Source: an uncultured Prevotellaceae bacterium
Lineage (GTDB): Bacteria; Bacteroidota; Bacteroidia; Bacteroidales; Bacteroidaceae
Assembly (NCBI GenBank): GCA_902786565.1
Contig: CADACW010000025.1
Coordinates: 22,931-86,930, forward strand
Length of the DNA: 64,000 bases
Direction: 5' to 3'
In this document: piece after piece, positions 43,306-52,715 of the stretch
How positions within the stretch are numbered: the stretch's first letter is position 1
Layout: the number at the start of each line of letters is the position of its first letter
Made by a program: the position numbers and the translations under genes
The notes under the pieces: generated by a model
The model's database searches: none
The model's input: the letters and a program-made list of their open reading frames with translations, nothing else
What the model was told of the DNA's origin: nothing

Positions 43306-45774
43306 ATGAACACTAAACGACTGACTGTACTGCTCATGCTGACGATAGCATTGGGAGTAAATGCACAAGTGACACCCGTCACTCAAATGGAGAAACTGAA
43401 CCGAGGCGTCGTGGCCCTGCCCCCCAGTTCTGGCACCGGACGCTTTGTCAGCTGGCGCTTCTTGGGCACCGACGACCGTCTGCACACCTCTTTCGACCTG
43501 ATACGCAATGGCGTAGTCATCAAGAAAGACATGACCGTGACCAACTATAAGGACGCGGGAGGCACGGCCACCTCGCTCTATCGTGTGGTGACCAAGGTCG
43601 ACGGCCAGGCAGTAGACACCACAGAAGCCGTACAGTCCTGGGAAAAGGTGTACCTCAAACTGCCCCTCGACCGCCCCGCAACGGGTCAGGCCGCCGGAGG
43701 CACCTACGTGCCCAACGACTGCTCGGTGGGCGACGTGGACGGCGACGGCGAGTACGAAATCTTTGTGAAGTGGGACCCCTCTACGGCCAAGGACAATTCG
43801 CAGGGCGGCATCACCGACAATGTGTATATAGACTGCTACAAGCTCGACGGCACCAAGCTGTGGCGCATAGACTTGGGGCGCAACATCCGCGCCGGTGCCC
43901 ACTACACCCAGTTCATGGTCTACGACTTCGACGGCGACGGCCTTGCCGAAATGATGTGCAAGACGGCCCCCGGCTCGAAGGACGGTCTGGGCAACTATGT
44001 GAACCAGGCTGCCACCGACGAGGCCATCCGCAAGGCATCGAACACCAAGAGCTGGGTCAACAGCGACGGACGCATCAATGGCGGACAAGAATATCTCACC
44101 GTGTTCCAGGGCCTCACGGGTATGGCCGTGCACACCATCGCCTACAACCCCAACCGCAATGCAGAGAGCACACTGAGCGAGGCAGAAGGCACCTTCAACT
44201 GGGGTGGGAGTAGCAAGAACGACAAGGGCAACTACGGCAACCGTGGCGAGCGCTACCTGGCCGCAGTGGCTGCACTCGACGGCCCGGAGGGGCACCATAG
44301 CGGCATCTTCTGCCGTGGCTACTACACCTACGCATACGTCTGGGCGGTCGACTTCGACGGCAAGCAGCTCATCCCCCGCTGGCTGCACCGCTCCGACAAC
44401 ACCACCGGCTACAGCGTGACCGACTACACCAGCAATCCTGAGGGCGTGAAGACCAGCTACTCTACAAAGGCCGCTACCGGGCAGAACGGCAGCCGCACCC
44501 TGTATGGCAACGGCAACCACAATATGAGCATCGGCGACGCGGATGGCGACGGACGCGACGAAATCATCTGGGGCTCTGCTGCCCTCGACGATGATGGCAA
44601 GCTGCTCTATGCCACGGGCTTCGGCCATGGCGACGCCATCCACATGGGCAAGATGATACCGGGCAAGGAAGGCCTGCAGGTGTTCCAGGTGCACGAGGAG
44701 AAAGGCAACTATGCCTGGGACCTGCACGATGCAGCCACCGGCTATGTCTACTACAAGGGAGGCCCCAAGGGAGTGGACAACGGACGCGGCATGGCCGCCC
44801 AACTCTCGGCAAAGAGTCAGGAGTGGTGGTTCAGCTCGGCCAGCGAGCGGCAGCAGCGCAGCACCGTCACCGGCGAGGTGGCCTCGGCGGCCAATGGCTC
44901 GGTGAACTTCAGAATGTACTGGGACGGCACTACGCAGGACGGACTCCTCGACGGCAGCAAGCTCGACAAGTATAAAGACACTGACGCTTCATTCAGCCGT
45001 CTCGTCACGTTCTCCAATCTCGGACCGGGCAGCACCTGCAATGGCACGAAGAATACACCCTGCCTGCTGGCCGACATACTGGGCGACTGGCGCGAAGAGT
45101 TGGTGCTCTATGCGCAGGATGACAATGAGACCTGTCTGGGCATCTACTCCACCAACTACACCACCAGCTACATCGTGCCCACTCTGATGCACGACCACAC
45201 CTACCGCATGGCCGTCTGCTGGCAGAACACGGCCTACAACCAGCCGCCCCACCTGGGCTACAACCTGGCCGAGGAAATGCTGCCCAAACTGGTGTGCGAA
45301 GAGAAGGAAATGACCGTCGCTGTGGGGCAGGAGATGACTTTCTCTGCCACGGCTCTCAACTCCAAGACCCTTTCCCTTTCGTTGTCCATACTGCCCGACG
45401 GCACCACGAAGGCCAGCAATGTGCCCGAAGGCTTCACACGCACCATTAACTATGTGGCCAAGACGCTCGTCATCACAGGTTCGCCCCAGATGGAGGGCGA
45501 CTACCAGTTTGTCGTCACCATGACTGGCTTGGGGAGTGAGAAAGTCAGCGACACGATTGTGGTGCACGCCACTCCGCAGCAGACCATTGCCTTGCAGGGC
45601 GATGTGAATGCCGACGGTTGCGTTGATGTGGCCGACATTTCTGCCACAATCTCCTTTATGGCCGGCGTGGCGAAATATGAGAATGCTGACGTCAATGGCG
45701 ACGGCCGCGTGGATGTAGCCGATATATCTGTCATCATCAGCCTGATGGCCAATGCAACGAAACCTGAAGACTAA
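43306..45774 (+). CDS. Secreted rhamnogalacturonan lyase (PL11) with dockerin-like tail
   Basis: 822 aa with a signal peptide (to about residue 21). The whole PL11 fold is present: LNRGVVALPPSSGTGRFVSW, several DGDG calcium loops (VGDVDGDGEYEIFVKWDPS, VYDFDGDGLAEMMCKTAPGS, IGDADGDGRDEIIWGSA), and HDHTYRMAVCWQNTAYNQPP near residue 630. The end (from about 766) is two dockerin-like repeats, GDVNADGCVDVADIS and DVNGDGRVDVADIS. It cleaves the rhamnogalacturonan I backbone. It resembles the enzyme at 948-5513 but without the repeat-rich middle, so it is a second, leaner paralogue. Confidence 0.94.
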   Translation: MNTKRLTVLLMLTIALGVNAQVTPVTQMEKLNRGVVALPPSSGTGRFVSWRFLGTDDRLHTSFDLIRNGVVIKKDMTVTNYKDAGGTATSLYRVVTKVDGQAVDTTEAVQSWEKVYLKLPLDRPATGQAAGGTYVPNDCSVGDVDGDGEYEIFVKWDPSTAKDNSQGGITDNVYIDCYKLDGTKLWRIDLGRNIRAGAHYTQFMVYDFDGDGLAEMMCKTAPGSKDGLGNYVNQAATDEAIRKASNTKSWVNSDGRINGGQEYLTVFQGLTGMAVHTIAYNPNRNAESTLSEAEGTFNWGGSSKNDKGNYGNRGERYLAAVAALDGPEGHHSGIFCRGYYTYAYVWAVDFDGKQLIPRWLHRSDNTTGYSVTDYTSNPEGVKTSYSTKAATGQNGSRTLYGNGNHNMSIGDADGDGRDEIIWGSAALDDDGKLLYATGFGHGDAIHMGKMIPGKEGLQVFQVHEEKGNYAWDLHDAATGYVYYKGGPKGVDNGRGMAAQLSAKSQEWWFSSASERQQRSTVTGEVASAANGSVNFRMYWDGTTQDGLLDGSKLDKYKDTDASFSRLVTFSNLGPGSTCNGTKNTPCLLADILGDWREELVLYAQDDNETCLGIYSTNYTTSYIVPTLMHDHTYRMAVCWQNTAYNQPPHLGYNLAEEMLPKLVCEEKEMTVAVGQEMTFSATALNSKTLSLSLSILPDGTTKASNVPEGFTRTINYVAKTLVITGSPQMEGDYQFVVTMTGLGSEKVSDTIVVHATPQQTIALQGDVNADGCVDVADISATISFMAGVAKYENADVNGDGRVDVADISVIISLMANATKPED

Positions 45775-45793
45775 CACCCGCAAAAAGCAGAAT

Positions 45794-47095
45794 ATGCAAA
45801 GACTGGCTGTAATGTTGTGGCTGCTGTGCCTGGCCGTGGCTTGTCAGGCACAGACACCCAGAGAGGATTTCAAGAAGAATGTAGGCTGGTCGGGAGGCAG
45901 TTTCACGGCCTATCCCGGCCCCCTTCAGCCTAAGTTGACGCCGCCGCCCGGCGGCAAGCGTCCTTTCTACATCAGCCATTATGGCCGCCACGGCTCGCGC
46001 CATCACACCAAGTACGAGGACTTCGACTATGTGCTCAACGTGCTGGAGAAAGCCCGTCACGAGGGCGTGTTGACCCCCTTGGGCACCGACGTGCTGGGGC
46101 GTGTCAGGCGGTTGCGCGAAGATGTGAACGGCCATGTGGGCGAACTGACAGAACTGGGCGTCAGTCAGCATCGCGACATCGTCAGGCGTATGTACAAGCG
46201 GTTCCCCGAAGTGTTCAAGGGCGACGTTGTGGTCGATGCCCACAGCACCTTGGCCGTGCGCTGCCTCATTTCGATGGGCAATGCCCTGCTGGAGTTGCAG
46301 AAACTCAATCCGCGTCTGCAAATCAATATGTGCGCCAGTCAGGCCGACCTGGCCTATCTGTCGTACAACGACCGCAGACTGACGGAAAAGGCCCCATCGA
46401 GGGAAAACCGATTAATCTACGAGCAGTTCTGCGAGGCCCATCCCACGTGGGAGCGCGTAGTGTCGCAGCTGATTGGCGACACGGCCTACGTGAACCGCTA
46501 TGTCAATGGTGAGCGGTTCAACTATTTCCTCTTCCGCCTGGCCTCAAATGTGCAGAGCGTGGCACTGGCCGACGAGCTGACGCTCTACGACCTGTTTACC
46601 GAAGAGGAAATCTTCCGCAACTGGGAAAAGGAGAACATCTACTGGTATATGGGCTTCGGCTTCTGTCCGATGAACGGCGGCGAGCAGCCTTACAGCCAGC
46701 GCATTTTGCTGCGCACCATCATCGAGCAGGCTGACAGCTGCCTGGCACTTCCCCGACCCGGAGCCACCCTGCGCTATGGCCACGACACCATGCTCATGCC
46801 GCTGCTGTGCCTGCTGGGCGTCGACGGCTACGGCCAGTCGTTCACCGATATCAGCCTGTTGGCCGAAAAGGGATGGTTGGACTATCGTGCCGTTCCCATG
46901 GGTGGCAACATCCAGTTTGTGTTTTATCGCAAAAACCCCTCCGACGACGATGTCGTCTTCAAGGTTCTGCTCAACGAGAACGAGGCCCGGCTGCCTATCG
47001 CCACCGACATTGCCCCCTATTACCACTGGAGCGATTTCCGCCGTCACTACCTGTCGCTAATTGAGGCCTACGAGGCCAGCCACCCGGAAGATTGA
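45794..47095 (+). CDS. Histidine-type acid phosphatase (branch 2, inositol-polyphosphate phosphatase-like)
   Basis: 433 aa from ATG 45794. A signal-like N-terminus (MLWLLCLAVACQA) includes a possible lipobox (AVAC), so it may be a lipoprotein. The catalytic motif is ISHYGRHGSRHH (RHGxR) and the second is the HD of LRYGHDTMLMPL. The family removes phosphate from phytate or other phospho-esters, and the location is probably the periplasm or outer surface. It follows the PL11 gene by 19 bases. Confidence 0.85.
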   Translation: MQRLAVMLWLLCLAVACQAQTPREDFKKNVGWSGGSFTAYPGPLQPKLTPPPGGKRPFYISHYGRHGSRHHTKYEDFDYVLNVLEKARHEGVLTPLGTDVLGRVRRLREDVNGHVGELTELGVSQHRDIVRRMYKRFPEVFKGDVVVDAHSTLAVRCLISMGNALLELQKLNPRLQINMCASQADLAYLSYNDRRLTEKAPSRENRLIYEQFCEAHPTWERVVSQLIGDTAYVNRYVNGERFNYFLFRLASNVQSVALADELTLYDLFTEEEIFRNWEKENIYWYMGFGFCPMNGGEQPYSQRILLRTIIEQADSCLALPRPGATLRYGHDTMLMPLLCLLGVDGYGQSFTDISLLAEKGWLDYRAVPMGGNIQFVFYRKNPSDDDVVFKVLLNENEARLPIATDIAPYYHWSDFRRHYLSLIEAYEASHPED

Positions 47096-47097
47096 CT

Positions 47098-48027
47098 ATG
47101 GCCACCGACGAGCAATATATGGAGCGCTGCTTGCAACTGGCCCGCAACGGGTTGCAGTCGGCCCGACCCAACCCGATGGTGGGCGCGGTCATCGTGGCTG
47201 TCCGTCCGGGGCAGGGCGAGCGCATCATCGGCGAGGGCTATCACGTGTGTTGCGGTCAGGGCCACGCCGAGGTGAATGCCTTCGCCTCGGTGAAGCCGTC
47301 GGACGAGGCGTTGCTACGCGAGGCCACGCTTTATGTGTCATTGGAGCCGTGTTCCCACTTTGGCAAGACGCCCCCCTGTGCCGACCTGATTGTGGCCAAA
47401 GGCGTGAGGCGCGTGGTGGTGGGCTGCATCGACGAGTTTGCGAAAGTGCAGGGCCGGGGCATCCGTCGTTTGCAGGAGGCGGGCATCAGCGTCACCGTGG
47501 GTGTGAAGGAGACCGAATGTAGGCAGCTGAACCGCCGCTTCTTCACGTTCCACCGTCAGCACCGCCCCTACATCATCCTGAAGTGGGCGCAGACGGCCAA
47601 TGGCTTTATCGACGATGGCGGTCGCCCGTTGGCCATCTCCACATCTTTCACGCAGATGCTGGTCCATAAGTTGAGGGCCGAGGCAGATGCCATCCTGGTG
47701 GGCCGGGTCACCGACGAGCGTGAACATCCGGCGCTGACTGTGCGCCATTGGGTGGGGCCCAATCCCGTCAGACTGGTGGTGAGCCACAGCCAGCCCCTCA
47801 GTCTGGAGGCGTTGTACGAGCAAGGCATACAGTCGCTCATCGTCGAGGGCGGGGCCGCGACGCTCAATCGTTTCTTTGAGCAAGACCTGTGGGACGAGAT
47901 TCGGGTGGAGACCGCTCCGCTGACCGTGGCTGCCGGCACGCGGGCGCCGCAACTGCCAGCCACGGCACGGGTTGCCGGCAGTGCGTGCTACGACGGCAAC
48001 CGCATCGTTACTCTTGTGCGGGCTTGA
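47098..48027 (+). CDS. ribD: Bifunctional riboflavin deaminase/reductase
   Basis: 309 aa from ATG 47098 (a TTG start two codons earlier is possible). The N-terminal deaminase has [10 protein letters not shown] and [15 protein letters not shown] (zinc ligands His and two Cys). The C-terminal reductase begins at [19 protein letters not shown] and has [14 protein letters not shown] and [21 protein letters not shown]. It catalyses two early steps of riboflavin synthesis. It overlaps the end of the convergent DUF3316-like gene by 20 bases. Confidence 0.93.
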   Translation: MATDEQYMERCLQLARNGLQSARPNPMVGAVIVAVRPGQGERIIGEGYHVCCGQGHAEVNAFASVKPSDEALLREATLYVSLEPCSHFGKTPPCADLIVAKGVRRVVVGCIDEFAKVQGRGIRRLQEAGISVTVGVKETECRQLNRRFFTFHRQHRPYIILKWAQTANGFIDDGGRPLAISTSFTQMLVHKLRAEADAILVGRVTDEREHPALTVRHWVGPNPVRLVVSHSQPLSLEALYEQGIQSLIVEGGAATLNRFFEQDLWDEIRVETAPLTVAAGTRAPQLPATARVAGSACYDGNRIVTLVRA

Positions 48028-48802
48028 CCTTTCCGAACTTTTGCTGATAACCAATCATCAGACGGTGCGCCAAAACGTGCTGTTTCAGGTTGTTCACCTT
48101 CAGCTGCTGGTAGTCGCCCAGATAGCCAATGATGAGTGTGCCCAAGCGTGAGCACTTCCATTCCACTTGCAGCAGTTGGCGGAAGTTGGGTGCGGAGACC
48201 ATAGTGGTCGGCACGGCATTGTGGTCGTAATTGCCCAGCGAGAACATTTCGTAGTACGACTGGCCGTAGTTGGGGCTGAAGGCGATGCCCAGCAGCGGGA
48301 GGTCCAGTTCGTAGCGCAGCCCCACCTTGCCGCTCATCTGCCACAGGGCGGTGCCCGATGGGCGCAGTTGCAGTGCCAGCCGTGCGTTGGCGGGGTTGTT
48401 GCTGTTGCGGGTGTTGTAGATGAACCCCACGCCCAGGTTAGCCAGGCCGCCGGCCTGGAGTGTCAGCCGTCCGTCGAGCAGCGGCCAGTTGTAGTAGCGT
48501 CCGAAGTAGAGGTTATAGCATCCCTCCAGTTCATGGCCGTCTTCTGAGCGGTCTTTTACCGACGCGAGGTTGAGTTGGTTTTGCCAGACGGTAGACCAGC
48601 GTGAGTTCTGCCGTGTGCGCTCGCTGACGGTCAGGAAGGTGATGCCTATGCCGCTGAACTTCTCTTGCGACAGGTAGGTGTCGAGCACGTTGGTGCCGCC
48701 GATACCTATCTGATAGTTGTTCCGTATGTTGGTTTGTGCAGTGGCGCCGACGGCCATCATCAGTGGCAGGCAGAGCGCCGCGATTGTTTGTCTGATTCCC
48801 AT
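48008..48802 (-). CDS. DUF3316-like exported protein
   Basis: 264 aa from ATG 48802. It has a signal peptide ([16 protein letters not shown]). The rest alternates short beta-strands ([53 protein letters not shown]), typical of a small outer-membrane barrel, and matches the DUF3316 pattern. It lies 16 bases after the GH2 gene on the same strand, so it may be the last gene of the locus. Confidence 0.75.
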   Translation of the reverse strand: MGIRQTIAALCLPLMMAVGATAQTNIRNNYQIGIGGTNVLDTYLSQEKFSGIGITFLTVSERTRQNSRWSTVWQNQLNLASVKDRSEDGHELEGCYNLYFGRYYNWPLLDGRLTLQAGGLANLGVGFIYNTRNSNNPANARLALQLRPSGTALWQMSGKVGLRYELDLPLLGIAFSPNYGQSYYEMFSLGNYDHNAVPTTMVSAPNFRQLLQVEWKCSRLGTLIIGYLGDYQQLKVNNLKQHVLAHRLMIGYQQKFGKVKPAQE

Positions 48803-48818
48803 GTTGTGACGTTGATGG

Positions 48819-51800
48819 TTATTGCAGTTCAAGGTTTTTCATCTCTATCCCTTTTCCCTCGATGGTCAGCCGATAGGTGCCGGCATTGATTTGTGTGCCC
48901 GTTGTGGTGGAGAGCATCTTGAACTTGTTTGGTGTCGGGGGGAAGGTCAGGTTGCGGTCCACGAGCACCGTGTTCTTGCTGTCAGTCAGTTGCAGGCGTG
49001 CCGTCACGGGCTGGCCGGTGGTGTTCTTGTAGCGGAAGCGGAGGGCGTATTCCTGGCCCAGTCCGGGATGGATGGTCCAAGCGGTGGTGCCGTCTTTGCC
49101 CGGATCGGGTTCGTAGACGGTGGCCGGCCGTGTGTCGGTGTCTGCGGGCAGTTCCTCGTTGGGCAGTTTGGCAATGGTGTCGGTGTCGAATGTCCGCCAG
49201 GAGTAGGATGGCTGTGCCAGCTTCACGGCAGAAGTGCCGTTTCCTTTTGTGGCCACGGCTATGGCGGCGATGACGGCCTGTCCGGCTTTCGTTTCGGGGA
49301 ATGAGATGCGGAGCCCTCCGTCCTTTGCTTTCGCACTGACCACGCGCTTGAGTGCACCGCAGTAGCCAGCCTCCGCCCACGGGTCGAGGTCGTCGATGAC
49401 GGTCTCTCCGTTGATGGCTACATCGAAGATGCGCAGCCCTTCGTAATCGTCGGTCTCGCCGCCACCTTTTCCGTGCCACGGCTCGGCGAAGTAGAGCTCC
49501 ACCCGATAGTCGCCGTCGGCCACGGGCAGGTGGTACCACAGGCGGTGGCGTCCGAAGCGGAAATACTGGAACAGTTCGTCGCTCTCGGTGCCACGGATAT
49601 TCTCGGCGATGTGCCGCTGGCTGGCTTGATAGGGGTGTAGGCCGAAGTCCTGTCCCCAAGAGTGGCTGTAGAGGGTGTCGTCGGCCTGCCACGCCTGTCC
49701 GAACTCGTCCTGGCAGGAATCGCCGCCGCAGTTGATGCGGTAGAGGTAGGTGTAGCCCTCGGCTGCTTTCAGGAGGGCGTGGTTGCGGTCGGCAGCTGTT
49801 TTGACGGCGGAATTACCGCCGTCTACGGAACGGGCGTGGCGGTGGCGGTAGATGTAGTAGGCGCTGGTGGGCTCTTCCCAGATGGTGGTGAGGCCTTTGT
49901 AGTTGATTGGGCCCACCTTGTCGATGCGGCGCAGGGCACCGTCGGGCTGCACACGGCCGGGGTTGTCGTGGCTGGCAAAGAGCCACTGGAAGTGACCGCA
50001 GACACCGGTGCTGTCTTCAAAGGCCACGCGGGCAAGGCTGTCCTTGAGGGCCAGCAGGGCGGTGAAGCTCTCCTCGCTGTACTTTGCGGAGCCGTGCAGG
50101 CCGATGGTGCGCCAGGCACCGTATTCGCCGTTGAGCAGTTGGTCGGGGCGTGCCAGTTCCTGGGCGTATGCCTCGGCGCTGCCGCCATAGGTGCCGCTCC
50201 AGTTCTGTATGACGTTCCAGTCGGTGCCCTCGCCGCCGTTGCAGGTGGTGACGAGACGCTGCGTCGAGGCGGTGGGGTCGAGGCGGCGGATGAGTTCGGT
50301 GCACTGCTGGGCGAAGTCGCGTGGCAGCACACTCTCGTTCTGAAGTCCCCAGAGAATGACGCTGGGCGAGTTGCGCCGCTCACGCACCCACCGCTCCAGC
50401 AGACGGAGAAAATTGGTGCGGAACTCAGGTGTGTCGTACCAGATATGGGCGGAGAACTGGCTCCAGAAGAGCATGCCCTGCTGGTCGAAGAGCTGCTGGT
50501 AGAGCAGGTTGTGGGGCTGGTGGGCCTCGCGGAAGGCATTGAAGCCGGCCAGGCGTATCTGCTTCACCCGTGAGCGGATTTGCTCTGGTGTGAAGGCGTG
50601 GCTCTGTCCCAGCAGGTGCTCGTACTCGCAGGTGCCGTTGATGAAGACGGGCTCTCCGTTCAGCCGGAAGCGGTGGTCGTCTCCCTTTGCCGAAACACTG
50701 TTGCGGCAAAGAACGGAGGGCCACGAGAGCGAACGGAACCCGAAGGGCGTCAGCACCTCGTCGACGGTGACGAGGGCCGGCTCGCGATGGGGATTGGCGT
50801 CGGGGTCAAGGGCTTCAGGCCGCTTCACCATCGAGGTGAGGTTGTAGAGGTAAGGGTCGTCAAGGCTCCAGCGGTGTACCTCGTCGACGTGGGCCGCCTG
50901 GCGTATGGTCTTCGTCTCGCCTGGCTTTAGTGTCAGCTCCTGCGTCAGGCGGAAGACGCCTTTGCCACTCTTCTCGGCAAGTTTGTTCACCAGTTCAACA
51001 TAGGCCCCGTACTTGCTGTAGTTCTTGATTTCGGTCTCGATGTAGACGCTGTCGCAGGCATCGTTGGCCCAGATGTGGACACCGAAAGGCTCGATGCGCA
51101 CCTCGTGGGTCTCGACGAGCGTCACCGGGCGGAAGATGCCGAAGGGCTGGCTGCCCTCGCTGAAGCCATACTCCGACGAGCAGCCGCCGCAGACCCACGG
51201 CGAGGCGGTCTGCATGGCCGGATGGTCCACGCGCACTGTCAGCTGGTTGTTGCCCTGGCGGATGGCGTCAGTCACGTCGAGCGTCCATACCGTCCGCCCC
51301 ACCAGTTCGCGGGGATAGTCGTGGCCGTTGAGTGTGACCGTGGCGTATGTGCCGACGCCCTCGAACTGCAGGAAATAGCGTTTGTTCTCCTGCATGGTGG
51401 CTGTGAAGTCTCTCTGGTAGACGGTCGAGCCGTGCAGGTTGCCGTGGCGCAGTTGGCGGTAGCCGTAGTAGTCGTCGAAGTTGTGGGGGAGGGCGACTGT
51501 TGCCGCGATGGAATCGCGGCCTGCGCAGAACGCTTGCCAGCCGGCGTCGAGGGTGGTGAGGCGGCGCTTGCCCGTAGGCTCCGGCTCGGGGAAGCGCACC
51601 TCCGAGCGGCCCACCGGCACGCTCGTGGCCACAGCGATGCCCCGCTGCTGTGCGTTATCGACGGCACAGTAGAAGTGGTACACCACCCCGTCGTGCTTCA
51701 CCACGCAACTCTTGTGGGCGAACATCTCGTCGAAGGGCTTCGACGGCGCAATCAGGTCGGAGCCCTCCCACGTCTGCCAGTGCACCAGGTCGCGGCTGGC

Positions 51801-52703
51801 GGCAAAGGTGTTGAAGGCGTTGTAGGGGCGCGACGGGTCGTAGGCCTTGAAGTAGAACATGATGAAGAGCGAGTCCATGCGCACTATCTGCGCATCGCCT
51901 GTGATGATGCCGCCCACCTCATTGGCAAAGACGGGGTTGCCCGCGTATCGGCGCCATTTCTTCATGTCGTTTGAGAGGGCTATGCCGATGCGCTCGGCCT
52001 TCAGCCCATTGGCGGGGTTGACGCCTCCGGCATTGTAGAACATGAGAAACCGCGCCCCGAAGCGGTTGGCGGCGTCGGCGTCATTGGCCAGGTCGTAGAC
52101 CGTGCTCTTATATTCCGTCAGCTTCTCCCACCACTGCACATCCTTGTCGTTGATGCCGATGATGGGTTTGGCCGATGTCTTCCATTCGTGGGCGGTGGCG
52201 GCATTGCCATTGGTCCAGGCCAGTCCGATGTTGAGCGGTTCGCGCACGGCCTCATAGCCCGTGCCGTGGCCGCCGATGTAGGTCATCCAGCGCTGGCCCT
52301 TGAACGACTGCTGCGCGTAGCTGCCACCCCACGTCCAGTCGATGAGGGCAGGAAATCCGCCGCGCTGGTTCATGTCCCACCCGCTGTCCCTGAAACTCAG
52401 CAGCCGGCCCAGTGTGGTCCAGTGGAGCAGGTCGGGGCTTTCGGCCAGCCAGGTCTCATAGCCGCGGCCGTCGGTGCCTGACTTGCCGTCGTAGCAGACG
52501 TAGGACATCAGCCAGCGGTCGCCCTCGCGCCAAACGGTGGGGCAGTCAAACTTGTGGTAATTGTCTTGCGGTGCCACCACAAGTCCGTATTTGTGGGGTG
52601 TCCTCACCTCTTGGTAGACGGCCTGCATCACCGCCGACGGGATGGTGTCGGCGCTGACGGCCATTGCGGCCAGGGCGAGGATGGCGGCGAGTATCTTTTT
52701 CAT
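48819..52703 (-). CDS. Secreted propeller glycosidase-GH2-malectin fusion
   Basis: 1294 aa from ATG 52703, with a signal peptide (to about residue 20). Residues about 25-385 form a five-bladed propeller of GH43-like type ([40 protein letters not shown]). Then comes a GH2: sugar-binding, Ig and TIM-barrel parts at about 405-970, acid/base Glu790 in GLQNESVLP, nucleophile Glu860 in NGEYGAW. A malectin-like domain follows at about 1010-1180 ([37 protein letters not shown]), then a final beta-domain. GH2 exo-activity on galactan, arabinan or glucuronide side chains is likely. It is in the locus with GH78, which points to rhamnogalacturonan. Confidence 0.85.
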   Translation of the reverse strand: MKKILAAILALAAMAVSADTIPSAVMQAVYQEVRTPHKYGLVVAPQDNYHKFDCPTVWREGDRWLMSYVCYDGKSGTDGRGYETWLAESPDLLHWTTLGRLLSFRDSGWDMNQRGGFPALIDWTWGGSYAQQSFKGQRWMTYIGGHGTGYEAVREPLNIGLAWTNGNAATAHEWKTSAKPIIGINDKDVQWWEKLTEYKSTVYDLANDADAANRFGARFLMFYNAGGVNPANGLKAERIGIALSNDMKKWRRYAGNPVFANEVGGIITGDAQIVRMDSLFIMFYFKAYDPSRPYNAFNTFAASRDLVHWQTWEGSDLIAPSKPFDEMFAHKSCVVKHDGVVYHFYCAVDNAQQRGIAVATSVPVGRSEVRFPEPEPTGKRRLTTLDAGWQAFCAGRDSIAATVALPHNFDDYYGYRQLRHGNLHGSTVYQRDFTATMQENKRYFLQFEGVGTYATVTLNGHDYPRELVGRTVWTLDVTDAIRQGNNQLTVRVDHPAMQTASPWVCGGCSSEYGFSEGSQPFGIFRPVTLVETHEVRIEPFGVHIWANDACDSVYIETEIKNYSKYGAYVELVNKLAEKSGKGVFRLTQELTLKPGETKTIRQAAHVDEVHRWSLDDPYLYNLTSMVKRPEALDPDANPHREPALVTVDEVLTPFGFRSLSWPSVLCRNSVSAKGDDHRFRLNGEPVFINGTCEYEHLLGQSHAFTPEQIRSRVKQIRLAGFNAFREAHQPHNLLYQQLFDQQGMLFWSQFSAHIWYDTPEFRTNFLRLLERWVRERRNSPSVILWGLQNESVLPRDFAQQCTELIRRLDPTASTQRLVTTCNGGEGTDWNVIQNWSGTYGGSAEAYAQELARPDQLLNGEYGAWRTIGLHGSAKYSEESFTALLALKDSLARVAFEDSTGVCGHFQWLFASHDNPGRVQPDGALRRIDKVGPINYKGLTTIWEEPTSAYYIYRHRHARSVDGGNSAVKTAADRNHALLKAAEGYTYLYRINCGGDSCQDEFGQAWQADDTLYSHSWGQDFGLHPYQASQRHIAENIRGTESDELFQYFRFGRHRLWYHLPVADGDYRVELYFAEPWHGKGGGETDDYEGLRIFDVAINGETVIDDLDPWAEAGYCGALKRVVSAKAKDGGLRISFPETKAGQAVIAAIAVATKGNGTSAVKLAQPSYSWRTFDTDTIAKLPNEELPADTDTRPATVYEPDPGKDGTTAWTIHPGLGQEYALRFRYKNTTGQPVTARLQLTDSKNTVLVDRNLTFPPTPNKFKMLSTTTGTQINAGTYRLTIEGKGIEMKNLELQ

Positions 52704-52715
52704 AAGCGGCAATGG

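Noticed and set aside
43294..44802. 502-codon minus-strand frame across the second PL11 gene
   Set aside because: Antisense to a confident PL11 gene with all motifs, and no independent promoter or ribosome site was seen.
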